64,000 nt of DNA from NCBI RefSeq assembly GCF_018613675.1, contig NZ_JAGGPQ010000027.1, positions 18,125 to 82,124 of the forward strand, given 5' to 3'. The notes beneath the pieces are model-generated. The model saw only the letters and a program-made list of their open reading frames with translations. It made no database searches and was not told the origin of the DNA. The stretch is from Arthrobacter sp. ISL-85 (GTDB lineage: Bacteria; Actinomycetota; Actinomycetes; Actinomycetales; Micrococcaceae). Positions 52,357-61,587 of this stretch are shown piece after piece. The position numbers and the translations under genes were made by a program. Each line of letters opens with the position of its first letter. Position 1 is the stretch's first letter.

Positions 52357-54398
52357 GCGGCCTGGACCCGGTGGATAAGATCGCCGCTGAAGCCTTTGAA
52401 GGCTACGTAGTCCGAAAGGACTTGGCCCAGAAGTTCAAAGGCGCTTATCCCGTGCCTACTTACGTGGGCGAGTTTCTTCTGGGCCGGTATTGCGCCACTA
52501 CGGACGACGACGAGATTGCAGAAGGTCTTGAGATCGTACGCAAGCTACTGAGCGACAGGGCAGTACGTGCGGGCGAGGAAGAACTCTTCAAATCTCGGGC
52601 CCGGGAACGTGGTTCTGTGAAGATCATTGAGCTGATGAAGGCCAAGCTCGATGCCAAATCAAACACATACTTCGCGGAACTTCCTAGTCTTCAGATTTCC
52701 GATGCGAGGATTTCAGACGCGCTTGTATCCGCCAACGAGCGCATGCTCACGGGAGGCTTTTACGCAGAAGTTGACCTGGAGTACGACTCCACGATCGCTG
52801 AAGAGAGGGGCGGCCGACCGTTTGGCGTCGTGAGTCTGCGACCCATCCAGCTCTCAACTCGAGACTCTCTCGAACACTTCGCCAGAGGCAGACAGAGCTT
52901 CAGCACCGAGGAATGGAAGCAGCTACTGCTCCGATCAGTCGGGTTTGAGCCTGAGCGCCTGGATCAACGGGCGCAGGACATCCTGCTCATGCGAATGATT
53001 CCTTTCGTGGTCCGGAACTACAACGTCGTGGAACTAGGCCCACGTGGAACTGGGAAATCCCACCTGTATCAACAGGTGTCCCCGTACGCCCACCTCATCT
53101 CTGGAGGAAAGGCAACAGTTGCCCGCATGTTCGTGAACAACTCCACGGGACAGCGGGGGCTTGTAGCTCAATACGACGTCGTCTGCTTCGATGAAGTTTC
53201 TGGTGTCTCTTTCGATCAGAAAGACGGGGTTAACATCATGAAGGGCTACATGGAATCGGGCGAATTCTCTCGAGGCCGTGAGTCGATCAGAGCTGATGGA
53301 TCAATTGCGCTCGTGGGAAACTTCGAGGTTGATGTCGCGCATCAGCAGAGGATAGGACACCTGCTGTCACCGCTGCCCAAAGAGATGAGGGATGACACGG
53401 CCTTTATGGACCGGCTCCATGCCTACCTGCCGGGCTGGGATGTACCCAAACTCGACCCAAGCTACTTCACCGGCCACTTCGGTCTGGTGAGTGATTTCTT
53501 GTCTGAGTGCTGGGCTCGGTTGCGATCCCAGTCCAGGCTTCCTGCCGTACAAGGACGGGTGCACTTCGGGGACTCGCTTTCTGGTCGAGATTTAACAGCT
53601 GTCAACAAGACTATCGACGGTCTTCTCAAACTTCTTTATCCGGATCCTGAGACGCCTGTCCCTGACGGAGAATTGGAGTGGGCGGTACGTCTTGCCCTCG
53701 AATGCCGCCGGAGAGTTAAGGAGCAGCAGCGCCGCATTGGAGCGGTCGAGTTTCGTAACACGCAATTCGGATATCGGATCGGAGAAGGAGTTGAACAGTT
53801 TGTTTCAACGCCCGAACTGCAGAGCCCGGACACAATCGGCCTAGATCCCCTTCCCCCTGGCCAGGTCTGGGGCGTGGCCGAAGGTGGCGCCGACAGCGGT
53901 GCCGGGCTATATCGGATTGACGTCACGGAAACGCCTGGCAGCGGAGTCCGGCTTCTCAACCAGGCTGCGCCTGCGCCTCTGCGGGAAAGCGTAAAAGTTG
54001 CGGAGCAGAACCTCTTATCCCAAGCGCAGTTACTTGTTGGGGACCGACATCCACGTGAGCACGAATTCACGGTGCAGGCCAGAGCCATGGACACTGCCAA
54101 AAGCGGGCAGGGGCTCGGTCTTCCTGTGCTCCTAGCTCTCTCTAGCTCACTCCTGCAGCGAAGCGTACGAGGCGGACTAATTGCTGCGGGCAGTCTGACC
54201 CTGGGCGGCGGAATCGAGACAGTGATCAACGCCAGCCAGCTGGCGGAATTGGCCATGGAAAAGGGGGCCTCCGCCCTTCTGCTTCCGGTCTCCGCGCGTC
54301 GGCAGCTAGTCGAGGTATCCGATGAGGTGGCTGCCAAAGTTGCATTTGTCTTTTACACGGATGCCAGAGATGCGCTTTTGAAAGCGTTGGACGCGTAA
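52353..54398 (+). CDS. brxL: BREX Lon-like AAA+ protein BrxL
   Basis: ATG 52353 overlaps the pglZ stop (ATGA) with GGAGG upstream. The 681-residue product has an N-terminal DNA-binding-like region, an AAA+ core with Walker A GPRGTGKS at 229-236 and Walker B VVCFDEVSG. The C-terminal Lon-protease-like domain reads KSGQGLGLPVLLALSSSLLQR and LTLGGGIETVINASQLAELAMEKGA, ending in the family's usual DARDALLKALDA-type tail. In the Lon-like domain a classical DGxSAG nucleophile loop is not evident, as known for BrxL proteins that act as DNA-binding motors rather than proteases. The order pglX-pglZ-brxL matches the 3' end of type 1 BREX. Confidence 0.93.
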   Translation: MSGLDPVDKIAAEAFEGYVVRKDLAQKFKGAYPVPTYVGEFLLGRYCATTDDDEIAEGLEIVRKLLSDRAVRAGEEELFKSRARERGSVKIIELMKAKLDAKSNTYFAELPSLQISDARISDALVSANERMLTGGFYAEVDLEYDSTIAEERGGRPFGVVSLRPIQLSTRDSLEHFARGRQSFSTEEWKQLLLRSVGFEPERLDQRAQDILLMRMIPFVVRNYNVVELGPRGTGKSHLYQQVSPYAHLISGGKATVARMFVNNSTGQRGLVAQYDVVCFDEVSGVSFDQKDGVNIMKGYMESGEFSRGRESIRADGSIALVGNFEVDVAHQQRIGHLLSPLPKEMRDDTAFMDRLHAYLPGWDVPKLDPSYFTGHFGLVSDFLSECWARLRSQSRLPAVQGRVHFGDSLSGRDLTAVNKTIDGLLKLLYPDPETPVPDGELEWAVRLALECRRRVKEQQRRIGAVEFRNTQFGYRIGEGVEQFVSTPELQSPDTIGLDPLPPGQVWGVAEGGADSGAGLYRIDVTETPGSGVRLLNQAAPAPLRESVKVAEQNLLSQAQLLVGDRHPREHEFTVQARAMDTAKSGQGLGLPVLLALSSSLLQRSVRGGLIAAGSLTLGGGIETVINASQLAELAMEKGASALLLPVSARRQLVEVSDEVAAKVAFVFYTDARDALLKALDA

Positions 54399-54603
54399 GC
54401 ACTTTCAGCATGACACCTTGGTTGACCGAACAGGATTAGCCTAGGACCATACGACGTGCTACCCGTGATCGTGTCGTTGAGGACAAAACGAGCTTGCAGA
54501 GTCGGATCCGGCTTTCCCGGCGACAGGCCACGCACGCAGCGGAGCACAAGATGACGTCACCCTGTAATCTCGTTCCATCACTACCAAGACCAAGGAGGCG
54601 TGT

Positions 54604-57222
54604 GTGGTTCGAGCGGAGAACGGGACGCTTGCGGGTGTTCTGGAAGGTAAGAAGCAGTACCAGGTTCCGCTCTACCAACGTGTGTACTCGTGGGGTAAGA
54701 AGCAGCTCGACCAGCTGTGGTCGGACGTCGTGGAGCTGGAGCGCACCCTTGGCGATGACCCGAAGGCGTCGCACTTCATCGGGTCCCTCGTCCTTGCGAG
54801 CAGTCCTGACTTCGGGGCCATCGGCGTAAATAAGTTCCTTGTCGTTGACGGCCAGCAGCGCCTGACGACTCTGACTCTGCTCCTGGCCGCACTCCGAGAT
54901 CACTTGATCGAAACCGGGGAGACTGACCGTGCTCGCGGGATCGATGCCCAATACCTCGTCAACGTCTACGACAACGGCAAGCCACTCAAGGTGATGCCGA
55001 CGCAGACAGACCGGCCCGCCTATATGGCTGTTCTCAACCGCGCTCCTCAGGCCGGCGGCGAGGACACCGTCGGCGACGCCTACCGATTCTTCCGATCGAA
55101 GATCGCCGCAGTTGACGACCCAGACGACCCACACGACCTCTATCTGCTCGAGGCCGCCGTCGTCCGCGGACTGGCGCTCGTCGTCGTCACTGCCGAACCG
55201 TCAGACAACGCACACCGCATCTTCGAGTCCTTGAACAATACTGGCCTTCGCCTGACACAAAGTGACCTGCTCAAGAACTACCTGTTCATGCGGCTCGGTG
55301 ACCGTGCAGAAACCGTCTACGACAACATTTGGCTGCCACTGGAGAATAAGCTCGACTCTGAAAACCTCGAGTTGTTGTTCTGGCTCGACCTCGCTCAGCG
55401 CGACGAACGGGCAAAACAATCTGATACATATGTAGGACAGCAAAAGCGGCTCGAGAAACTCAGGACCATTGACCAGGTAGAGGCTGAGGTAATTCGTATA
55501 GTTGGACTGGGCGACGTGCTCGCTACTATTCTCAACCCTGCGGAGGAGAAACACGCCGAGATCCGCAGGCGACTCACCAGGATAAAAGCCTGGGGTTCGA
55601 CAACCGCATATCCCGTGGTTATGCAGATTCTCGCCCGTCGTGCCGCTGGTACCGCTGCCAATGATCAAGTGGTTCGCGCTTTCACATACCTCGAGTCGTA
55701 CTTCGTGCGGCGGATCATCATCGGCCGTGCCACCGCCAACCTGAACCGGACCCTGCTCCAGGCTGTTGGTGCGATCAGCGGTGCCGAGGACATCGACGTG
55801 GCTCTACGCGACTACCTGTCCCAGGGCCGGAAGTACTTTGCAACCGATCAGCAGGTTCGAGAGGCTGCTCGTACCGTCGCCTTCTACTGGCAGGGTCGTG
55901 GAACACAGAAAAAGCTGATCCTGCAGTGGCTCGAAGAGGCCTACCGCCCGAAGGAGATTGTCGACCTTGATCCAAGGCACCTGACTATCGAGCATGTGTT
56001 GCCCCAAACTATGACTGAGCCCGTACGGGAAGCATTCGCAAAGGGCTTTGACGCAGACGCAGACATCGAATACGAGCATGAGCGCGTTGTACACACTCTC
56101 GGCAACCTAACTCTCAGCGGGTACAACAGCGAGCTCAGCAACAAGCCCTTCCACGAGAAGCGGGAGTTGCTGGCTAAGAGCGGCGTTGCGATGAATCAAG
56201 CGATTGCCGCCCACACCACTTGGGGTGCCGACGAGATCAACGCGCGCAGCGCTGAACTGGCGGAGAAGATCATCGATTTGTGGCCTGGCCCTGACGAAAG
56301 CATTATTGCAGTCGGCGAGGAGCCGTCAGCTCTTCGCAGCCAAATTGCTGCGGTTGTAGCCGAGATCCCAGCCGGCCGATGGAGCTCCTATGGGGATGTC
56401 GCCATCGTGGCGAACACGTGGCCACAGCCACTGGCCGGGATGCTTGCGAACTATCCGATAGCGAACGCCTGGCGTGTCCTGCAAAGTGGCGGGACCATCT
56501 CGCCCGGCTTCCGTTGGCTGGAACCCGGCCGCAACGATGACCCACGGGCGGTTCTCGAGGAGGAAGGAGTTAAATTCGACGCTGAAGGACGCGCGGACCG
56601 CGACCAATTTATTGGTGCAGAGGAGCTTGCTGAAGCCGCGGGTCTTGACGTCGACGAGAATGTGATCGCCGCACGACGCAACAGGGTGAGCGGTCATACT
56701 CGGGCGGCAAACAACGCGGACCTGAAGAACGCCCAGCTGGACTTCTTCGAGCGGGTACGGGACTACGGGCTTGTGAACGCTCCCCACATTGGTACTTGGC
56801 GCAAGCCCTCTCCACAAAATTGGTATGACGTGAGCCTCGGGGATTCCCGTGCAGTGATCTCGCTTTCGGTGAATTCGCAGAGCAAGCTTGTAACCGCACA
56901 GATCTGGATCAATTCCGATAAAGGTCTTTATGCGAAGTTGCTTGCCCAGCGCACCGCCATCGAAGCCGATCTAGGGTTTGAGGTGGAGTGGGACGACAAG
57001 CCCGACCGCAAGGCCTCCAAACTTGTTAGCAGGCGGCCCGGCGACTTCCTTGAGGAGGCCCAGTCACAGGAGCTCGTGGAATGGCTCGTAGCGCGGGCCG
57101 ACAGGTTTGCGCTGGTACTTGCTAAGTACCTGCGCAACCGGGATCTGCCAGGGATTCCGGAAGATCAACTTGTCTTGGAGTGGGAACCGGACTTGGCAAG
57201 ACAGCCCCCGGAAGGTTTGTGA
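54604..57222 (+). CDS. GmrSD-like DUF262/DUF1524 nuclease with alkyltransferase-like and DUF4268-like domains
   Basis: GTG 54604 with AAGGAGG five bases upstream gives 872 residues. DUF262 comes first (YQVPLYQRVYSWG at 19-31; VDGQQRLTTL at 81-90, the NTP-binding/hydrolysis motif). A DUF1524 HNH segment follows (LTIEHVLPQTM near 462; HTLGNLTLSGYNSELSNK near 500). At about 575-670 there is an MGMT/ATL-like DNA-binding module (IPAGRWSSYGDVA; NAWRVLQSGG; the DPRAVLEEEGVKFDAEGRAD ending). At about 705-860 lies a DUF4268-like domain (LDFFERVRDYG through the LVARADRFALVLAKYLR helix). The first two are a GmrSD-type modification-dependent endonuclease; the others may read DNA lesions or modified bases (inference). 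Confidence 0.85.
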   Translation: MVRAENGTLAGVLEGKKQYQVPLYQRVYSWGKKQLDQLWSDVVELERTLGDDPKASHFIGSLVLASSPDFGAIGVNKFLVVDGQQRLTTLTLLLAALRDHLIETGETDRARGIDAQYLVNVYDNGKPLKVMPTQTDRPAYMAVLNRAPQAGGEDTVGDAYRFFRSKIAAVDDPDDPHDLYLLEAAVVRGLALVVVTAEPSDNAHRIFESLNNTGLRLTQSDLLKNYLFMRLGDRAETVYDNIWLPLENKLDSENLELLFWLDLAQRDERAKQSDTYVGQQKRLEKLRTIDQVEAEVIRIVGLGDVLATILNPAEEKHAEIRRRLTRIKAWGSTTAYPVVMQILARRAAGTAANDQVVRAFTYLESYFVRRIIIGRATANLNRTLLQAVGAISGAEDIDVALRDYLSQGRKYFATDQQVREAARTVAFYWQGRGTQKKLILQWLEEAYRPKEIVDLDPRHLTIEHVLPQTMTEPVREAFAKGFDADADIEYEHERVVHTLGNLTLSGYNSELSNKPFHEKRELLAKSGVAMNQAIAAHTTWGADEINARSAELAEKIIDLWPGPDESIIAVGEEPSALRSQIAAVVAEIPAGRWSSYGDVAIVANTWPQPLAGMLANYPIANAWRVLQSGGTISPGFRWLEPGRNDDPRAVLEEEGVKFDAEGRADRDQFIGAEELAEAAGLDVDENVIAARRNRVSGHTRAANNADLKNAQLDFFERVRDYGLVNAPHIGTWRKPSPQNWYDVSLGDSRAVISLSVNSQSKLVTAQIWINSDKGLYAKLLAQRTAIEADLGFEVEWDDKPDRKASKLVSRRPGDFLEEAQSQELVEWLVARADRFALVLAKYLRNRDLPGIPEDQLVLEWEPDLARQPPEGL

Positions 57223-57248
57223 TGAGCTAGCAGGGCTCCCGGCCGTTG

Positions 57249-57476
57249 CTACTTTTTCCGCATCCTGTCTATTACTGCCGCAACCTTACGGTAGGTCTCT
57301 TTGGCTTCGGGGCTTGTTGCTGCACGATAAATTCTCTTTCCGTCCGCAACCAGCTTCTCGGCCTTGGCCTGCATCGCCGGTTCCTTGGCGAGAACGTAAA
57401 GCTTGGTAGTGGCGGCTTTAGCCTTTTGTCCGACGTCCTTCATCGCGGCTGCGGCTTTGTCTGCCTTTCCGGCCAT
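57249..57476 (-). CDS. Small basic helical protein
   Basis: The ATG at 57476, with GGAG six bases upstream, gives 75 residues; longer starts at 57488 and 57554 are less well supported. The sequence is Ala/Lys-rich and heptad-like (KADKAAAAMKDVGQKAKAATTKLYVLAKE), ending in KETYRKVAAVIDRMRKK. No family is recognised. It follows the 439-residue gene on the same strand by 80 bp. Small basic partners of membrane-active proteins can be immunity or toxin components, but nothing proves that here. Confidence 0.55.
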   Translation of the reverse strand: MAGKADKAAAAMKDVGQKAKAATTKLYVLAKEPAMQAKAEKLVADGKRIYRAATSPEAKETYRKVAAVIDRMRKK

Positions 57477-57555
57477 GGTCTGCTCCATATCTGAGATGGC
57501 TGTTCCTATTAGGTAAACGTGCCCAAGGCCTATGGGCGCTCTGCGCATCGACAAC

Positions 57556-58875
57556 CTAGGCGGGGAAGGCAGGGAAAACTACGAGCGACCCGTCGCTGTT
57601 CCGCTCAATCTCAATTGCGACGTCGTCCCGGTGGTCATTTAGCTGGAGACCGTCTCCCAAAGCACGAAGTCGATATGCGGCCTGCAACAGCTGGTCTACC
57701 TCGCCGGGCGTAAATGCGGGAAGCCGGAAACCGCCGTCGCGCTTCACCTCGAGGGCAGACAGTCGAAGCAGAAGCTGGTTGATGCCCGACTCCAACTCGT
57801 CGGTGCTGCGTCCGTCAGCATGAAGCGCCCCGATGAAACTTTTGAACGAATTGCCTTTGTCCTGCTGGGCGTGTTCGACTGCTTGAAGCACAAGCACCCG
57901 GCGTTTAAGAGCGACGGCTAGCCGGGCAATTTCCAAGTGCGCCCGGAAGGTGCCGCCTTCCTCGGTGATGCCAGGAAATGACTTCTTTAGTTCGCCCACT
58001 TCGACTGCGCCGTCGGGCAGGGCATCCAGTGCAGCTTCCCACTTCTTTAGCCGCCTACGGGTAGCCGCAATAGCGGTGTTGATACCATGCACGGAGGAAT
58101 CCAGGCCGAGCGAAAAGCCGATCCGGCCCTGGTCAAGTAGGATCGACGTCGCTTTATCGATCGCTTCACGGCAACCGTCCAACTCGTTGCGTTCCTTATC
58201 AAGGTTGTCCTCGTGCAACTGCTCCAAGAGTTCAGTGATGCGCTCAATCGCTTCCTGGCGCTGGTGCTCGGCATGGGCGCTGACGCTTACGGCTACGGCC
58301 ATCAGCACAAGTGGTGCGGCCACCGTCAGGGCTCCAGCGCTGGCGACCGCCACGCCAGCTGTAGCTGCCGCACCAGTTGCAGCACCGGCCGTGCCTGCAG
58401 CTGCTGCTCCGCTTGCGACAGGGACGAATGTAGCGGCACCCACGATTCCGGTCGAGTTCACAAGGGAACCATGAATAGCTCCTGCAACTCCTTTCGCGGC
58501 CATAGGACGAACGAGTCCTTGGCCAGCCTGGGCGGCAAGCTTGGCAGGCACCACCAACCGGTAAAGTACCTCTCCCGTTTCGGCCAGATTCACCTTCGGG
58601 GGAGCGGATTTCGCTGTTTGCGTTACGAGCTGCGCCAGCTGCTTTGCGAGCGGACTTGCAACGTCAAGCGGTAGGCCCCCCTTGCGATCGCGGGTCTCTG
58701 GCATCGGGTGCATTTCGAGTGTGGCGATGGGAGAATCCGCGAGTGCTGCCAGAACGGTCCGCAATTCTGCGAGGCGAGCCGTTGTTAGACCCTCAGTACC
58801 CAGCACGTCAGCAACGCTCACTGCCTCTGTAGCTAGTGTCCATACCGGCACGAGTGCCTTGCTGTCAGTAGTCAC
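57556..58875 (-). CDS. Unknown 439-residue protein with Ala/Gly-rich hydrophobic region and coiled coil
   Basis: The GTG at 58875 follows AGGGGACACA. A soluble N-terminal part (1-130) is followed at about 130-205 by a long Ala/Gly/Thr-rich segment with two hydrophobic runs (GVAVASAGALTVAAPLVLMA), then by a helical coiled-coil region (AIERITELLEQLHEDNLDKERNELDG) and more helices. A glycine-rich paired hydrophobic hairpin before a helical bundle is reminiscent of membrane-inserting effectors, but no named family was recognised. It is surrounded by defence genes and transcribed against them. A defence effector is a guess. Confidence 0.6.
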   Translation of the reverse strand: MTTDSKALVPVWTLATEAVSVADVLGTEGLTTARLAELRTVLAALADSPIATLEMHPMPETRDRKGGLPLDVASPLAKQLAQLVTQTAKSAPPKVNLAETGEVLYRLVVPAKLAAQAGQGLVRPMAAKGVAGAIHGSLVNSTGIVGAATFVPVASGAAAAGTAGAATGAAATAGVAVASAGALTVAAPLVLMAVAVSVSAHAEHQRQEAIERITELLEQLHEDNLDKERNELDGCREAIDKATSILLDQGRIGFSLGLDSSVHGINTAIAATRRRLKKWEAALDALPDGAVEVGELKKSFPGITEEGGTFRAHLEIARLAVALKRRVLVLQAVEHAQQDKGNSFKSFIGALHADGRSTDELESGINQLLLRLSALEVKRDGGFRLPAFTPGEVDQLLQAAYRLRALGDGLQLNDHRDDVAIEIERNSDGSLVVFPAFPA

Positions 58876-59124
58876 TGTGTCCCCTCATGGAAGTGAAACC
58901 GCCTTGGCGGTGGGAGCGACGCCCCTGGAGGACCTGAGAACATGGTCCTTGCCTAAATGGCACCGGTGGTTATCGTCCCACATTCGTATAGGAACGCATG
59001 AAGTGTCGCCATGCTTAGCGTTGGGCGAGTCCCGCTACACTGATCCTGAATCAGCCAGACAGCAACCTCTGGCATGCAATCATCAGGAACGGAACCCAGG
59101 CCGTTTCAAGGCAAAAGGGGTCTA

Positions 59125-59752
59125 GTGTCCGAAGCTAAATCATTCAAGCCGGCAGCGTACATTGCTTCTGCGGTAGCGCTGCTACTGGCTGTAACGCTTG
59201 TAGCGAGCATGCTTGGGTTCGGCCCGTTTGCGAGCAAGAGCGGGCGGAGCCAAAGCGTTCTTCTCAAATCCGTCCGGGATGTAAGCCAGTACCACGCTGC
59301 GGTCGGTAATTTTGAGCTTTTTGTTGGATAAGAAAGATGACACCGGGGGGCTTCCTGATTTCATAGCGGGACGACGGACGCTATTTGTAGCCGCTGGCAC
59401 CGTCAACGCCTATATCGATCTTGCAGGCCTGGCCGATACGGACCTTACTCTGGCAGCGGACGGCAAATCGGTGACCCTTCGGCTGCCTGAGCCGCAGCTC
59501 GACAAGCCAAACATCGACCATGAACGTTCTTATGTTTATAGCCAGGATCGCGGCATTGCTGATCGAGTCGTAGATGCGTTCACGGCGCCCCAACAAGCCG
59601 AACTCTATCTCCTCGCCGAATCCGACATGGCCAAAGCTGCTGAGGATTCTGAGCTGCGGCAGAGAGCGGATGAGAATACCAAGAGCATGCTGACCGGTCT
59701 GTTCGGGTCGCTCGGGTACGAGGTCTCCTTTGAGAGAGATACGTCTGACTAG
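59125..59752 (+). pseudogene. DUF4230 protein broken by a one-base frameshift
   Basis: From GTG 59125 the first frame encodes an N-terminal membrane helix (YIASAVALLLAVTLVASML) and SVLLKSVRDVSQYHAAVGNFELFV, then stops at 59331. The second frame, one base over, continues directly with DKKDDTGGLPDFIAGRRTLFVAAGTVNAYIDL and the rest of a DUF4230 domain to 59752. Removing one G from GTTGGATAAG at about 59325-59328 would restore the family sequence ELFVDKKDDTGG. So the reading frame is broken by a +1 insertion, or the base is a sequencing error. DUF4230 function is unknown. Confidence 0.75.
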
Positions 59753-59859
59753 ATTGTGGCGTTGATCGTTCTGATCAAAGCCCTGCATTGCGTGTGCCGG
59801 GGATAGTTTCGGCTACGGCAGGCTAAACACGTAGTGAAACGCTATCGAAACCGCCTCCA

Positions 59860-61587
59860 ATGTCGGAGGGGCTGGGTACAGTTGCGGGAATGGGGAAGTC
59901 AGCTTTATTAGAGGATCGATTTGTCGGTGATATAGAAGGCCGGTTTTTCATCCCCGCGTACCAGCGTGGGTATCGGTGGGGCGAAGAGGAAGTTACACGC
60001 CTTCTGGACGATATCGCGGAGAGCCGTCACCAATCGGCATATTACCTGCAGCCGATCGTCGTGAAATCAATGGCAGATGGTCGATGGGAGCTTGTAGACG
60101 GCCAACAGCGACTTACCACCTTGTTCCTTATTCTGCAGGACATCCGCCGATCGTTGCCGTTCGCAAAGGTTCAATTCGAGCTCGAATATGCCACCCGGGG
60201 TGGGAGTCAGGAGTATTTGAAGGACCCTGACGAGGCGGGCAGCAGACGCAACATCGACTTCTTCCACATCCACAGGGCCGCTTCTACGATCAGATTCTGG
60301 TTTGAATCTTTAGGGCCTGGCGAAACTCAGGCGGCAATCGACTTCTACACGGATTTGTCACGTCGTGTGAAGGTGATCTGGTACGAGGCACCAACTGCAA
60401 TGGATTCTACCGATCTGTTTACCCGGCTTAATGTTGGTCGCATCCCCTTGACGGACGCGGAGTTGGTGAAGGCGCTTCTGCTCACCCGCGCTCAAGGTGA
60501 TGCCGACGGGCCCGGCCGGTCTCAAGAGATAGCCGCCCAGTGGGACACCCTCGAACGCGATCTCCGTGCGCCCGAGCTGTGGGCGTTTGTGACAGGGCAG
60601 GCAGACAGTCAGTCGAACCATATAGCTCTGCTGCTCGACTGTCTCGCAGGTGGGTCGACAGGGCCTGAAACAGCGGCCTTCAAAACATTTGATTCGCTAC
60701 GTGCCGAAATTGATATCGACTTCAAGACCTTTTGGAACAAAGTCCTTGACCTTCACTCCCTGATTCTCGGCTGGTACGAGGACCGAAATCTCTTTCACAA
60801 GGTCGGGTACCTGATCGCAACTAAGACTCCATTCGACGAGCTTGTCACTGTCGCAGAAGGCAAAACTAAGAGCAGCTTCGAGGCGCTGCTCGACGACATG
60901 ATCAAGACGAAACTGGATCTGACAGACACAGCCTTATCCGGGCTCTCCTATGAGAGTGCGGCAGGAAGGGAGAAGGCGACCCAAGCTCTGCTGTTGATGA
61001 ACGTCGAAACAATCCGCAAGATGCAACATTCCTCGGAACGCTATTCATTTCATGCCCACGCCGCCGGGGCATGGTCACTGGAGCATATCCACGCACAGAA
61101 TGCCGAAGCACTCAATAGGTCCGAGCAGTGGACCAGCTGGCTCCGCCTACATCGAGACGCATTAGTCGGCCTTCCGATCGACCATGACCGTCGTGTTGAC
61201 ATGATCCGCCGCATTGACGACGCGATCCCTACGATCAGCCGCCATACGTTTCCTGAATTGCAGCGCCAGGTCAACGCGATCTTTTCGTCTGGTGATGAGG
61301 GTGCGGAGGGTGACGTGCATGTCATTGACAACCTTGCACTTCTCGGCGGCAGAGACAACAGCGCATTGAGCAACGCTGTTTTTGAAGTGAAAAGGCTCGA
61401 AATACTCCGGAGAGACCGTATGGGTTCCTATATACCGGTGTGTACACGAAATGTGTTCCTGAAGTACTACACGGAGGAGGGCGCGCAGCAAGTCCACTTT
61501 TGGGGCGCAGCGGATCGCCGCGCGTACTTGGACGCATTTCGCCGGGAAATAGGCGGCTACCTAATGGAAGAAGTGGGCCAAGCATGA
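59860..61587 (+). CDS. DUF262/DUF1524 GmrSD-like protein, first of a coupled pair
   Basis: The 575-residue product has DUF262 with RFFIPAYQRGYRWGEEEVTRLLDDI and LVDGQQRLTTLFL (DGQQR at 80-84), and LFTRLNVGRIPLTDAELVKALLL, the conserved N-x-G-x-x-L block. Near the C-terminus it has a DUF1524-type His (SLEHIHAQN) and an Asn/Arg block (VIDNLALLGGRDNSALSNAVFEVKR), forming the HNH nuclease. The ATG at 59860 lacks a ribosome site; ATG 59890 (MGKSALLED) is an equally good start. Its stop overlaps the ATG of the next DUF262 gene, so the two are made together. Confidence 0.85.
   Translation: MSEGLGTVAGMGKSALLEDRFVGDIEGRFFIPAYQRGYRWGEEEVTRLLDDIAESRHQSAYYLQPIVVKSMADGRWELVDGQQRLTTLFLILQDIRRSLPFAKVQFELEYATRGGSQEYLKDPDEAGSRRNIDFFHIHRAASTIRFWFESLGPGETQAAIDFYTDLSRRVKVIWYEAPTAMDSTDLFTRLNVGRIPLTDAELVKALLLTRAQGDADGPGRSQEIAAQWDTLERDLRAPELWAFVTGQADSQSNHIALLLDCLAGGSTGPETAAFKTFDSLRAEIDIDFKTFWNKVLDLHSLILGWYEDRNLFHKVGYLIATKTPFDELVTVAEGKTKSSFEALLDDMIKTKLDLTDTALSGLSYESAAGREKATQALLLMNVETIRKMQHSSERYSFHAHAAGAWSLEHIHAQNAEALNRSEQWTSWLRLHRDALVGLPIDHDRRVDMIRRIDDAIPTISRHTFPELQRQVNAIFSSGDEGAEGDVHVIDNLALLGGRDNSALSNAVFEVKRLEILRRDRMGSYIPVCTRNVFLKYYTEEGAQQVHFWGAADRRAYLDAFRREIGGYLMEEVGQA

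Noticed and set aside
58213..58674. 153-codon plus-strand frame rich in Cys and Gly
   Set aside because: It is antisense to the Ala/Gly-rich segment of the 439-residue gene; the cysteines come from GC-rich complement codons.
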